Positions 27,646 through 35,624 of a stretch of DNA of 64,000 bases are shown piece by piece. Made by a program: the position numbers and the translations under genes. Origin of the DNA: JAWLGJ01 sp041685145 (GTDB lineage Bacteria > Pseudomonadota > Alphaproteobacteria > Rhodospirillales > Magnetospirillaceae); NCBI GenBank assembly GCA_041685145.1, contig JAWLGJ010000003.1:49141-113140 (forward strand), written 5' to 3'. The stretch's first letter is position 1; each line of letters begins with the position of its first letter. A model generated the notes under the pieces. That model was not told the origin of the DNA, ran no database searches, and saw nothing but the letters and a program-made list of their open reading frames with translations.

Positions 27646-29016
27646 ATGAGTCGCGTATTCCATCGCCGCACCGGCGATTCCGATCTCCCCCTCGCGGTTC
27701 GCGGCGAGGGGGCGTACATCATCGACGACGCCGGCCGGCGCTACATCGACGCCTCGGGCGGCGCCGCGGTGTCCTGCCTTGGCCATAACGACGCCGAGGT
27801 GCGCGCCGCCATCGCGGCGCAGGTCGACCGCATCGCCTATGCCCACACCGCCTTTTTCAGCAACGCTCCGATGGAGGAGCTGGCCGATCTGCTGGTCACC
27901 GAGGCGCCGGCGGGAATGGAGCGGGTGTTCTTCGTGTCCGGCGGCACCGAGGCGGTGGAGGCGGCGGTGAAGATGGCGCGGCAGTATTTTGTCGAGGCCG
28001 GGCAGCCCCGGCGCCGGCGCGTCATCGCCCGGCGCCAGAGCTACCACGGCACCACGCTGGGCATGATCGCCGTGGGCGGCAACGAATGGCGCCGGGCGCC
28101 GTTCGAGCCCATGCTGATGGACGTGCCCCACATCGGGCCCTGTTACGCCTACCGCCATCAGCGCCCCGACGAGAGCGCCGAGGACTATGGCCGCCGCGCC
28201 GCCGACGAGTTGGAACAGGCCATCCTGGCGCTGGGGCCCGACACCGTCGCCGCCTTCGTCGCCGAGACCGTGGTCGGCGCCAGCGCCGGGGCGGTGCCGC
28301 CGGTGACGGGCTATTTCCGCCGCATCCGCGAGATTTGCGACCGATACGGCGTGCTGCTGATCCTGGACGAGGTGATGTGCGGGATGGGCCGCACCGGCAC
28401 CTTGTACGCCTGCGAGCAGGAAGGCGTGACGCCCGACCTGCTGACGGTGGCCAAGGGCCTCGGCGGCGGCTATCAGCCCATCGGCGCGGTGCTGGTCTCC
28501 GGCCGCGTCTACGAGGCGTTCGAAACCGGCTCCGGCAGTTTCCGGCACGGCCACACCTATATGGGCCACGCCACCGCCTGCGCGGCGGCGCTGGCGGTGC
28601 AGCGGGCCGTGCGCGAGCGCAACCTGCTGGAAAACGTCCGCCGGCGCGGCGCCGAATTGCGCGCGGCGCTGGAGAGGCGTTTCGCGGCTGTGCCGCAGGT
28701 GGGCGATATTCGCGGCCGCGGGCTGTTCCTGGCTGCGGAACTGGTCGCCGACCCCGACACCCGCGAGCCCTTCGACCCCGGCCTCAACCTGGCGGGCCGG
28801 ATCAAGGCGCAGGGCATGGCGCGGGGCCTGATCTGTTATCCGGGCAGCGGTACCGCCGACGGGCGGCGGGGCGACCATGTGCTGCTGGCGCCGCCCTTCA
28901 TCATCGACTCCGCCCAGGTGGAGGAGATCGCCGACAAGACCGCCGCCGCCGTCACCGCCGCCCTCGCCGAGGTCCGCGATGCGCAGCCCGCCGATGCTGC
29001 TCGCCGCAGCGCCTAA
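27646..29016 (+). CDS. Class III PLP-dependent aminotransferase
   Basis: Omega-amino-acid type aminotransferase of 456 residues. It has VSGGTEAVEAAVKMARQY (about 98-115), the cofactor segment LILDEVMCGMGRTG (about 238-251) and the Schiff-base lysine K270 in LTVAKGLGGGYQP. The substrate is not predictable from sequence; it differs from EctB in this window in length and detail. The ATG at 27646 has a GGAGGACAAC ribosome site. The gene overlaps the following DUF849 gene by 38 bases, so the pair probably forms one degradation module in which the transaminase and a beta-keto acid cleavage enzyme act on related compounds. Confidence 0.88.
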   Translation: MSRVFHRRTGDSDLPLAVRGEGAYIIDDAGRRYIDASGGAAVSCLGHNDAEVRAAIAAQVDRIAYAHTAFFSNAPMEELADLLVTEAPAGMERVFFVSGGTEAVEAAVKMARQYFVEAGQPRRRRVIARRQSYHGTTLGMIAVGGNEWRRAPFEPMLMDVPHIGPCYAYRHQRPDESAEDYGRRAADELEQAILALGPDTVAAFVAETVVGASAGAVPPVTGYFRRIREICDRYGVLLILDEVMCGMGRTGTLYACEQEGVTPDLLTVAKGLGGGYQPIGAVLVSGRVYEAFETGSGSFRHGHTYMGHATACAAALAVQRAVRERNLLENVRRRGAELRAALERRFAAVPQVGDIRGRGLFLAAELVADPDTREPFDPGLNLAGRIKAQGMARGLICYPGSGTADGRRGDHVLLAPPFIIDSAQVEEIADKTAAAVTAALAEVRDAQPADAARRSA

Positions 29017-29794
29017 CGGCGCCCGTCGCGGCAAGGCCGATCATCCCGCCCTGCCGCTGACCGCCGCCGAGATGGCGGCGACGGCGGCGGCCTGCCGCGA
29101 GGCGGGGGCGGCGATGCTGCACCTGCATGTGCGCGACCGCGACGGCCGGCATCTGCTGGACGCCGAGGCCTATCGCGACGCCACCGCCGCCGTGCGCCGG
29201 GCGGTGGGCGAGGAGATGGTGGTGCAGATCACCACCGAGGCCGCCGGCCGCTACGACCGCCACCACCAGATGGCGGTGGCGCGGGCGGCGGGGGCCGAGG
29301 CGGTGTCGCTGGCGGTGCGCGAGATCGTTCCCGACGCCGCCGCCGAGGTGGAGGCGGCGGCCTTCCTCGCGGGCCTGCACAATGCCGGGGTGATGCTCCA
29401 GTTCATCCTCTATGCTCCGGCCGAGATCGCGCGCTACCGCGACCTGCGGCGGCGGGGGGTCATTCCCGGCGGCACGGCGCTGTTCGTCCTCGGGCGCTAC
29501 GGCGCCCGGGAGGCCGAGCCCTCGGATCTGGCGGCGTTCCTGGAGGCATGGGGGGAGGGCGCGGAACCCTGGATGCTGTGCGCCTTCGGGCGCCGCGAGC
29601 GGGATTGCGTGCGGGCGGCGGCCGCCGCCGGCGGCCATGCGCGCGTCGGCTTCGAAAACAACCTTCACCTGCCCGGCGGCGGCCTCGCCCCCGACAACGC
29701 GGCGCTGGTGGTGGCGGCGGCGGAGGTCGCCACCGCGCTGGGGCGCCCGCTGGCCGACGCGGCCGCGGCGCGGCGCCTGCTGGCGGAGGGCTGA
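28979..29794 (+). CDS. DUF849 / beta-keto acid cleavage enzyme (BKACE) family protein
   Basis: Zinc-dependent TIM-barrel enzyme of the family that includes 3-keto-5-aminohexanoate cleavage enzyme, which condenses a beta-keto acid with acetyl-CoA to give acetoacetate and a CoA ester. The 271-residue protein begins LLAAAPNGARRGK, has the metal-binding HLHVRDRDG (about 46-54), ITTEAAG, LREIVPD-like VREIVPD, and the C-terminal RVGFENNLHLPGG. It is a little short for the family. Either the ATG at 28979 (overlapping the aminotransferase by 38 bases) or 28994 may be used. A perfect hairpin follows. Confidence 0.87.
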   Translation: MRSPPMLLAAAPNGARRGKADHPALPLTAAEMAATAAACREAGAAMLHLHVRDRDGRHLLDAEAYRDATAAVRRAVGEEMVVQITTEAAGRYDRHHQMAVARAAGAEAVSLAVREIVPDAAAEVEAAAFLAGLHNAGVMLQFILYAPAEIARYRDLRRRGVIPGGTALFVLGRYGAREAEPSDLAAFLEAWGEGAEPWMLCAFGRRERDCVRAAAAAGGHARVGFENNLHLPGGGLAPDNAALVVAAAEVATALGRPLADAAAARRLLAEG

Positions 29795-29803
29795 CGCGCA
29801 AAC

Positions 29804-29827
29804 GCCGCCGCCCAACGGGGCGGCGGC
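29804..29827. terminator. GC hairpin between convergent genes
   Basis: GCCGCCGCCC (29804-29813) and GGGCGGCGGC (29818-29827) form a perfect ten-base-pair stem with a four-base loop, nine bases after the DUF849 stop and 26 before the end of the convergent cytochrome gene. It lacks a T run, so termination is plausible but not certain. Confidence 0.5.
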
Positions 29828-29852
29828 GCCTGATTCGCGCGACGTTGCCCGC

Positions 29853-30281
29853 TTACTGCGAGCAGGCCGCCAACTCTTCCAGATAGGTGGAGATCTGCGC
29901 GCGCTTGGTCTCGTCCGGCAGCTTGAAGAACATGCCGTGGCGCATCGATTCCCCGAGGTAATCGGTCAGGAATGCCTTGGGGTCGCCGACATAGGCCGAG
30001 ATGGTCTCGGCGTCCCACACCAGACCCTTTTCGCCGGCGGCCTTCATCGCCGGGGAATAGCGGCTGAAGTCCTCGACCGAACCCGCCGTGCTGCCGTAGA
30101 CGGTGGTCAGATTGGGCCCCGTCGGGCGCGAGGGCTTGTCGGCCTCGAACACATGGCACGCCTTGCACGCGGCGGATGCCTTCTCGCCCGCCTTGGCGTC
30201 GGCGGAAAAATCACACGCCCACGCGGAACCCGCGAACGCCATGCCGGCCGCGATGCCGGCAACCATCACCTTCAGCTTCAT
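29853..30281 (-). CDS. Small periplasmic class I cytochrome c
   Basis: Soluble electron carrier. The 142-residue precursor starts with a signal peptide (MKLKVMVAGIAAGMAFAGSA, cleaved before WAC/CDF), has one haem site CKACH (about 67-71) in the family-typical CKACHVFE context, the RPTGPNL segment that follows in cytochrome c2-like proteins, and a later methionine in RHGMFFKLPDE as the likely sixth ligand. Further cysteines near the mature N-terminus and the C-terminus (LAACSQ) might form a disulfide. Its own unit lies between the DUF849 and HIT genes. Confidence 0.9.
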   Translation of the reverse strand: MKLKVMVAGIAAGMAFAGSAWACDFSADAKAGEKASAACKACHVFEADKPSRPTGPNLTTVYGSTAGSVEDFSRYSPAMKAAGEKGLVWDAETISAYVGDPKAFLTDYLGESMRHGMFFKLPDETKRAQISTYLEELAACSQ

Positions 30282-30375
30282 GCGTAACTCCTCAGCACAA
30301 ACCAGTCGCGTCGATCGGCGGGCATTATTCGTCAGGAAGGCGATGAATTCAACGGCAATACGCAAAAACCGACGT

Positions 30376-30804
30376 TCATACTGGGTTCATTTCGGCGCGA
30401 ATGCGCTCAGCGATGCGTTGAATCGCCACGCGGTCACCGGGGTTGAGCAGCCAACTCATCGTCAGGCCGTCGTCGACGCGGCGCGGAATCAGGTGCAGGT
30501 GCAGGTGCGGCACCGACTGCGCGGCGCCGGGGCCGTTGGCCTGCAACAGGTTGAGCCCTTCCGGCGCCAGGGCCGCCTGCATGGCGCGCGCCACCCGCTG
30601 CGCCAGCAGCACCGTCGCCTGCACCGATTCCGGGCTGGCGGTCATCAGGTCGGGGGCGTGCTCGCGGGCGATGACCAGCACATGGCCCTCGGCGGCGGGG
30701 TTGATGTCCATGACCGCGACGGCGTGCTCGTCTTCGCACACTCGCGTGCTGGGGATTTCGCCGGCGAGCAGCCGGCAGAAAACGCAATCCGTGGCGCCGT
30801 TCAT
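30376..30804 (-). CDS. HIT-family nucleotide hydrolase/transferase
   Basis: Histidine-triad protein of 142 residues, related to Hint/AMP-lysine hydrolases. It opens with CVFCRLLAGEIPSTRV, contains FMDINPAAEGHVLVI-like VMDINPAAEGHVLVIA, and the catalytic triad HLHLHLIPR (about 106-114). The ATG overlaps the meaB stop (ATGA), so it is translated in an operon with meaB. The biological substrate is unknown. Confidence 0.92.
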   Translation of the reverse strand: MNGATDCVFCRLLAGEIPSTRVCEDEHAVAVMDINPAAEGHVLVIAREHAPDLMTASPESVQATVLLAQRVARAMQAALAPEGLNLLQANGPGAAQSVPHLHLHLIPRRVDDGLTMSWLLNPGDRVAIQRIAERIRAEMNPV

Positions 30805-31736
30805 GTTCGCGTCTCCAATTCCGTGGTGATGACCGCCAGGCGGTCGAAGGGGGATTCGTCCGCCGCCAGGCGCAGGGGGCCGGCGCGGCGCAGGCCGTGG
30901 CGCCCGAAGCGTTCGCGCACCGCGTCCGCCAGCCAGTCCTCCGCCTGGCACAGGCGGGCGGCGGCGAGGCGTCGGCCGCCGTCCTCGCCGAGATAGCGCC
31001 AATGCGCCTCGATCGCCGCCAGCAGGTCGGCGACGCCCTCGCCCCCCAACGACGACACCGTCAATACCGGCACCCGCCAGCCGTCGCGCGGCGCCGCCAG
31101 CCCCAGCGCGCCCTCGACGTCGGCGGCGGCGCGTGCGGCGGCGGCCCCCATGTCGGCCTTGGTGACGACCACCAGATGCGGAATCTCGACGATTCCCGCC
31201 TTCATGTATTGCAGCGAGTCGCCCGATCCCGGCTGAACGCAGAAGATCACCGTGTCGGCGACGCCGACCACGTCGCTTTCCGACTGCCCCACGCCGACGG
31301 TTTCGATCAGCACGACGTCGAACAGCGCCCGCAGCAGCACCATCGCCGCGCTGGCCGCCTCCGCCAGCCCGCCAAGGCGGTCGCGCGCCGCCATCGAGCG
31401 CACGAAGACGCCGCCGTCCTCGGGGTCGGTGGCCAGGCGGGTGCGGTCGCCCAGCAGCGCCCCGCCGGAGCGGCGCGAGGAGGGGTCGACGGCGATGACG
31501 GCGACCGTGCGCCCCTGGCGGCGCCACCCGGCAATGAGGGCGCTCATCAGCGTCGACTTGCCGACGCCCGGCGGGCCGGTGATGCCGACGACATGGGCGC
31601 GCGGCCGCCGGTAGGCCTGGCGCAGCAGGCCGACGATCGCGGCCGACTCCGCCTCGCGCTCCAGCCGGGTCAGGGCGCCGGCGACGGCCGCCTTGCCGCC
31701 GGCGGCGACGGAGTCGAGGTCGAGGGCATCGGGCAT
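30801..31736 (-). CDS. meaB: Methylmalonyl-CoA mutase-associated GTPase MeaB
   Basis: G3E-family GTPase chaperone that protects B12-dependent methylmalonyl-CoA mutase and gates its cofactor loading. The 311-residue protein has P-loop GPPGVGKST (about 54-62), AVDPSSRRSGGALLGDRTR, ETVGVGQSE and the guanine motif VVVTKADMG. The ATG at 31736 gives the family N-terminus; the reading frame stays open further upstream but without family-like sequence. It overlaps the HIT gene by four bases. Its partner mutase is encoded just 0.6 kb away on the same strand, separated by two small plus-strand genes. Confidence 0.95.
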   Translation of the reverse strand: MPDALDLDSVAAGGKAAVAGALTRLEREAESAAIVGLLRQAYRRPRAHVVGITGPPGVGKSTLMSALIAGWRRQGRTVAVIAVDPSSRRSGGALLGDRTRLATDPEDGGVFVRSMAARDRLGGLAEAASAAMVLLRALFDVVLIETVGVGQSESDVVGVADTVIFCVQPGSGDSLQYMKAGIVEIPHLVVVTKADMGAAAARAAADVEGALGLAAPRDGWRVPVLTVSSLGGEGVADLLAAIEAHWRYLGEDGGRRLAAARLCQAEDWLADAVRERFGRHGLRRAGPLRLAADESPFDRLAVITTELETRT

Positions 31737-31856
31737 GGCGATTCCTTGCGCGGGGCAGGGGGAAAGGGAAGCCGCGCCGCCCGGCGATGTCAAGGCGTGG
31801 AACCTGACGGCGGCTGGCTCGTTGATGCGGAAGGCGGACGATAGGGAGTGCCCGAG

Positions 31857-32084
31857 ATGAAGACCCTCAACATCATCGCCATGATCCTGATGATCGTCGG
31901 CGGCATCAACTGGGGGCTGGTCGGCCTGTTCGACTGGAATCTGGTCGCCGCGATCTTCGGCGCCGACACCTGGTTCACCAACCTGATCTACATCATCGTC
32001 GGCGTCGCCGCCCTGTGGGGCATCTACATGCTGGCGCCGCTGGCGCGGGGTACGGAACGGGTGGAGGCGGGAACCACGCGCTGA
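31857..32084 (+). CDS. Small DUF378 membrane protein
   Basis: A 75-residue protein with two membrane helices (about 5-25 and 42-62). The pattern LNIIAMILMIVGGINWGLVG followed by FDWNLVAAIFG and a second helix is the DUF378 family, of unknown function. An AGGGAG ribosome site eight bases before the ATG at 31857 favours this start over a GTG at 31848. It lies between meaB and the mutase gene but on the opposite strand. Confidence 0.85.
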   Translation: MKTLNIIAMILMIVGGINWGLVGLFDWNLVAAIFGADTWFTNLIYIIVGVAALWGIYMLAPLARGTERVEAGTTR

Positions 32085-32108
32085 CCCACCTTTCCGCACC
32101 ACCCCGGC

Positions 32109-32131
32109 GGGGGCTCCGCCCCGGAGCCCCC
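32109..32131. repeat. Perfect 10-bp GC inverted repeat
   Basis: GGGGGCTCCG (32109-32118) and CGGAGCCCCC (32122-32131) form a hairpin with a three-base loop between the DUF378 and DUF1059 genes. It may be a transcription pause or a dispersed GC-rich element; no T run follows. Confidence 0.5.
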
Positions 32132-32158
32132 ATACCCTTTCCCAAGGAGGCAACCGTC

Positions 32159-32353
32159 ATGGCTCGAAAATACATCGATTGCCGCGACTATCCCGGCGAC
32201 GTGGCGTGCACGGTGGCGATCTGCGCCGAGTCCGAGGACGAATTGCTGGAGGCCGTGGTCCAGCACGGCCGCGTCGTCCACGGCTATGACGACACGCCGC
32301 AGTTCCGCGACCAGATGCGCCAGGCCATGAAGGAAGGCAGCCCGCCGGGCTGA
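32159..32353 (+). CDS. DUF1059 family small protein
   Basis: A 64-residue soluble protein beginning MARKYIDCRDYPGD, with paired cysteines in CRDYPGDVACTVAI and the end typical of DUF1059 (EELLEAVVQHGRVVHG-like DELLEAVVQHGRVVHGYDD). The function of the family is not established. The ATG at 32159 has an AAGGAGG ribosome site. It ends seven bases before the stop of the convergent mutase gene. Confidence 0.87.
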   Translation: MARKYIDCRDYPGDVACTVAICAESEDELLEAVVQHGRVVHGYDDTPQFRDQMRQAMKEGSPPG

Positions 32354-32360
32354 GGCGGCG

Positions 32361-34520
32361 CTAGGGGCGGTCCGCCGCCTGTCCGCGCCCCTCCAGCACC
32401 TCCAGCACCTTGGCGGCCGCCTGCGGGATGGGGGTGCCGGGGCCGAAGATGGCGGCGACGCCCTGCTCGTACAGGAAGGCGTAGTCCTGCTGCGGGATGA
32501 CGCCGCCGACCACGACGATGATGTCGTCGGCGCCCTGCGCCTTCAGCTCCGCGATCAGGCGCGGCACCAGCGTGCGGTGCCCGGCGGCCTGGCTGGAGAC
32601 TCCGACGACGTGGACGTCGTTCTCCACCGCCTGGCGGGCCGCCTCGTCCGGGGTCTGGAACAGCGGCCCGACATCGACGTCGAAGCCCAGGTCGGCGAAG
32701 GCGGTGGCAATGACCTTGGCGCCGCGGTCGTGACCGTCCTGGCCCATCTTGACCACCAGCAGGCGCGGGCGCCGGCCCTCGCACTCGGCGAAGCCGTTGA
32801 CCGCCGCCTGGATGCGGGCGAAGCCCTCGTCGCCGGCATAGGCGCCGCCATAGACCCCCGACACCGAGCGCGTGGTGGCGTTGAAGCGCCCCCACACCGT
32901 CTCCAGGGCGTCCGAGATTTCACCCACGGTGGCGCGGGCGCGGGTGGCCTCCACCGACAGCGCCAGCAGATTGCCCTCGCCGGTCTCCGCCGCCCGCCCC
33001 AGCGCCGCCAGCGCCGCGCGCACCTTGGCGTCGTCGCGCTCGGCGCGGATCTTCTCCAGCCGGGCGGTCTGCTTGGCCAGAACGGCGCTGTTGTCGACGG
33101 CGAGGATGGGAATCTCCTCGCTGCTGTCGGGGCGGTACTTGTTGACGCCGACGATCACCTCCTCGCCGCGATCGATGCGCGCCTGCGTGCGCGCCGCCGC
33201 CTCCTCGATGCGCAGCTTGGGCATTCCCGCCTCGACCGCCTTGGTCATGCCGCCCAGTTCCTCGACCTCCTGGATCAGGCCCCACGCCGCCTCGGCCAGC
33301 GAGGCGGTCAGGTGCTCGACGTAATAGCTGCCCGCCAGGGGATCGACGACGTGGGGGATGCCGGTTTCCTCCTGGATGATGAGCTGGGTGTTGCGCGCGA
33401 TGCGCGCCGAGAACGGCGTCGGCAGGGCGATGGCCTCGTCGAGGGCGTTGGTGTGCAGGCTCTGGGTGCCGCCCAGCACCGCCGCCATCGCCTCGACGGT
33501 GGTGCGGATGACGTTGTTGTAGGGATCCTGCTCCTGCAGGCTGACGCCCGAGGTCTGGCAATGGGTGCGCAGCGCCATCGACATCGGGTTGCGGGGCTCG
33601 AACGGCTTCAAAAGCCGCGCCCACAGCAGCCGCGCCGCGCGCAGCTTGGCGACCTCCATGAAGAAGTTCATGCCGATTGCGAAGAAGAAGGACAGCCGCG
33701 GTGCGAAATCGTCGATCTTGAGGCCGCGGCCGATGGCGTAGCGGACATATTCCAGTCCGTCGGCGAGGGTGAAGGCCAGTTCCTGCACCGCCGTCGCCCC
33801 CGCCTCCTGCATGTGGTAGCCGGAAATCGAGATCGAGTTGAAGCGCGGCATGTGCGCCGCCGTGTGCTCGATGATGTCGGCGACGATGCGCATCGAGGGC
33901 TCGGGCGGGTAGATGTAGGTGTTGCGGACCATGAACTCCTTGAGGATGTCGTTCTGGATGGTCCCCGACAGCTTGTCCTGGCTCACCCCCTGTTCCTCGG
34001 CGGCGACGATGTAGCCGGCCAGAACCGGCAGCACGGCGCCGTTCATGGTCATCGACACGCTCATCTGGTCGAGGGGGATGCCGTCGAAGAGGATCTTCAT
34101 GTCCTCGACGGAATCGATCGCCACGCCCGCCATGCCGACGTCGCCGACGACGCGCGGATGGTCGGAATCGTAGCCGCGATGGGTGGCGAGGTCGAAGGCC
34201 ACCGACAGGCCCTTCTGCCCGGCCTTCAGGTTGGCGCGGTAGAAGGCGTTGGATTCCTCGGCGGTGGAAAAGCCGGCGTATTGGCGGATGGTCCAGGGCC
34301 GGCCGGCATACATGGTGGCGCGCGGCCCGCGCACGAAGGGCGGAAAGCCCCGCAGGCTGTCAAGGTGCTCCAAACCCTCCAGGTCGGCGGCGGTGTAGAG
34401 CGGTTTCACCCGCAGGCCCTCGGGCGTCTCCCATGCCAGGCCGTCGGGCTCCTTGCCCTTCAGCTCCTTGCGCGCCAAGTCCTCCCAATCGGCCGGGGTT
34501 TTGCGCGGAAAGTCGCTCAT
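32361..34520 (-). CDS. scpA: Methylmalonyl-CoA mutase, large (catalytic) subunit
   Basis: B12-dependent enzyme that interconverts methylmalonyl-CoA and succinyl-CoA in propionate metabolism and the ethylmalonyl-CoA pathway. The 719-residue protein has the TIM-barrel substrate domain (RGPRATMYAGRPWTIRQYAG near 66-85, ATHRGYDSDHPRV, GTIQNDILKEFMVRNTYI) and the C-terminal cobalamin domain with GQDGHDRGAKVI (DxHxxG, about 592-603) and VVGGVIPQQDY. This is the single-chain or large-subunit type; no small subunit gene is adjacent. MeaB is encoded close by on the same strand. Confidence 0.97.
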   Translation of the reverse strand: MSDFPRKTPADWEDLARKELKGKEPDGLAWETPEGLRVKPLYTAADLEGLEHLDSLRGFPPFVRGPRATMYAGRPWTIRQYAGFSTAEESNAFYRANLKAGQKGLSVAFDLATHRGYDSDHPRVVGDVGMAGVAIDSVEDMKILFDGIPLDQMSVSMTMNGAVLPVLAGYIVAAEEQGVSQDKLSGTIQNDILKEFMVRNTYIYPPEPSMRIVADIIEHTAAHMPRFNSISISGYHMQEAGATAVQELAFTLADGLEYVRYAIGRGLKIDDFAPRLSFFFAIGMNFFMEVAKLRAARLLWARLLKPFEPRNPMSMALRTHCQTSGVSLQEQDPYNNVIRTTVEAMAAVLGGTQSLHTNALDEAIALPTPFSARIARNTQLIIQEETGIPHVVDPLAGSYYVEHLTASLAEAAWGLIQEVEELGGMTKAVEAGMPKLRIEEAAARTQARIDRGEEVIVGVNKYRPDSSEEIPILAVDNSAVLAKQTARLEKIRAERDDAKVRAALAALGRAAETGEGNLLALSVEATRARATVGEISDALETVWGRFNATTRSVSGVYGGAYAGDEGFARIQAAVNGFAECEGRRPRLLVVKMGQDGHDRGAKVIATAFADLGFDVDVGPLFQTPDEAARQAVENDVHVVGVSSQAAGHRTLVPRLIAELKAQGADDIIVVVGGVIPQQDYAFLYEQGVAAIFGPGTPIPQAAAKVLEVLEGRGQAADRP

Positions 34521-34686
34521 CGCTGCCGTCTCCTCCTTCACCGGGCGCGGGAGTATAGCCAAGCGCGCCGAAGCCTGTCCACGCGGGCAGTGGGGGCTTA
34601 CCCCAGGGGTGGGGCGGCGCCCTGGGCGCTTCCGCGCCCGCCCCGGCCTTCGTAGAGTGGGGGGGAAGACACCACGGGAGTGCCGC

Positions 34687-35541
34687 ATGAGCCTTCTCGA
34701 CCACATCCACCGCTGCAACGCCCACGCGCCGGCGCGGTTCCGCCCCTTCCTGATCGAGGGCCGCGCCGTGGGGCGCGTGCGGCGCGATTTCGCCACCCGC
34801 CTCGCCGCCTTTACCGCCACGTTCAGCGTCCATGACGACGCCGTGGCGCTGGCCGAGGGCTTGGCGACCCCCGAGGCGCGCACGGCGGCGGTGCGCGAGG
34901 TGCTGGCCCGCCTGGCCGAGGAAGGGGCGGTGCGGCCGCCGCGCGGCGAGGATTATGCCGTCGTCACCCGCTTCGGCGAATCGCCGCTGATGCGCCTCGA
35001 CCGCGGGCATGTGGCGCATTTCGGGGTGCGGGCCTTCGGCCTGCACGTCAACGGCATTGTGCGAGCGCCCGAGGGCCCGAAGCTGTGGATCGGCCGCCGG
35101 GCGCCCGACAAGACGGTGGCGCCGAACAAGCTCGACAACATGGTCGCCGGCGGCCAGCCCGCCGGCCTCAGCCTGGCCGAGAACCTGCGCAAGGAAGCCT
35201 GGGAGGAGGCCGCCGTGCCCGCCTACCTCGCCGCCCGCGCCCGGCCGGTGGGGGCCGTCACCTATTGCCTGGAAAGCGACGACGGCCTGAAGCCCGACAC
35301 CCTGTTCGTCTACGACCTGGAGCTGCCGCCGGAATTCACCCCGCGCCCCAATGACGGCGAGATAACCGACTTCACTCTGATGCCGGTGGCCGAGGTGATG
35401 GCGCGGGTGCGTGGCGGCGACGACTTCAAGTTCAACGTCAATCTGGTGCTGATCGACTTCTTCCTCCGCCACGGCCTGCTCGACCCCGACGCCGAGCCGG
35501 ATTACCTGGATCTCGCGCAGGGGCTGCGGGCGCCGCTGTGA
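34687..35541 (+). CDS. DUF4743-type Nudix hydrolase
   Basis: A 284-residue protein with an N-terminal DUF4743-like domain (LLDHIHRCNAHAPARFRPFL) and a C-terminal Nudix domain (about 115-260), in which the Nudix box reads GGQPAGLSLAENLRKEAWEE, with lysine in place of the usual arginine. Relatives include the Nudix part of yeast thiamin pyrophosphokinase-linked proteins, which act on damaged thiamin diphosphate analogues; that role is inferred. The ATG at 34687 follows a GGGAG ribosome site. It is divergent from the mutase gene. Confidence 0.87.
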   Translation: MSLLDHIHRCNAHAPARFRPFLIEGRAVGRVRRDFATRLAAFTATFSVHDDAVALAEGLATPEARTAAVREVLARLAEEGAVRPPRGEDYAVVTRFGESPLMRLDRGHVAHFGVRAFGLHVNGIVRAPEGPKLWIGRRAPDKTVAPNKLDNMVAGGQPAGLSLAENLRKEAWEEAAVPAYLAARARPVGAVTYCLESDDGLKPDTLFVYDLELPPEFTPRPNDGEITDFTLMPVAEVMARVRGGDDFKFNVNLVLIDFFLRHGLLDPDAEPDYLDLAQGLRAPL

Positions 35542-35624
35542 CGGCGCCGTGGCGCCGGGCTTGCGCGCCGCCCTGTTGCGCTGCACAATCCGCGCCCTGA
35601 ATGCAAAGCCGTCCGGGAGGAGTC

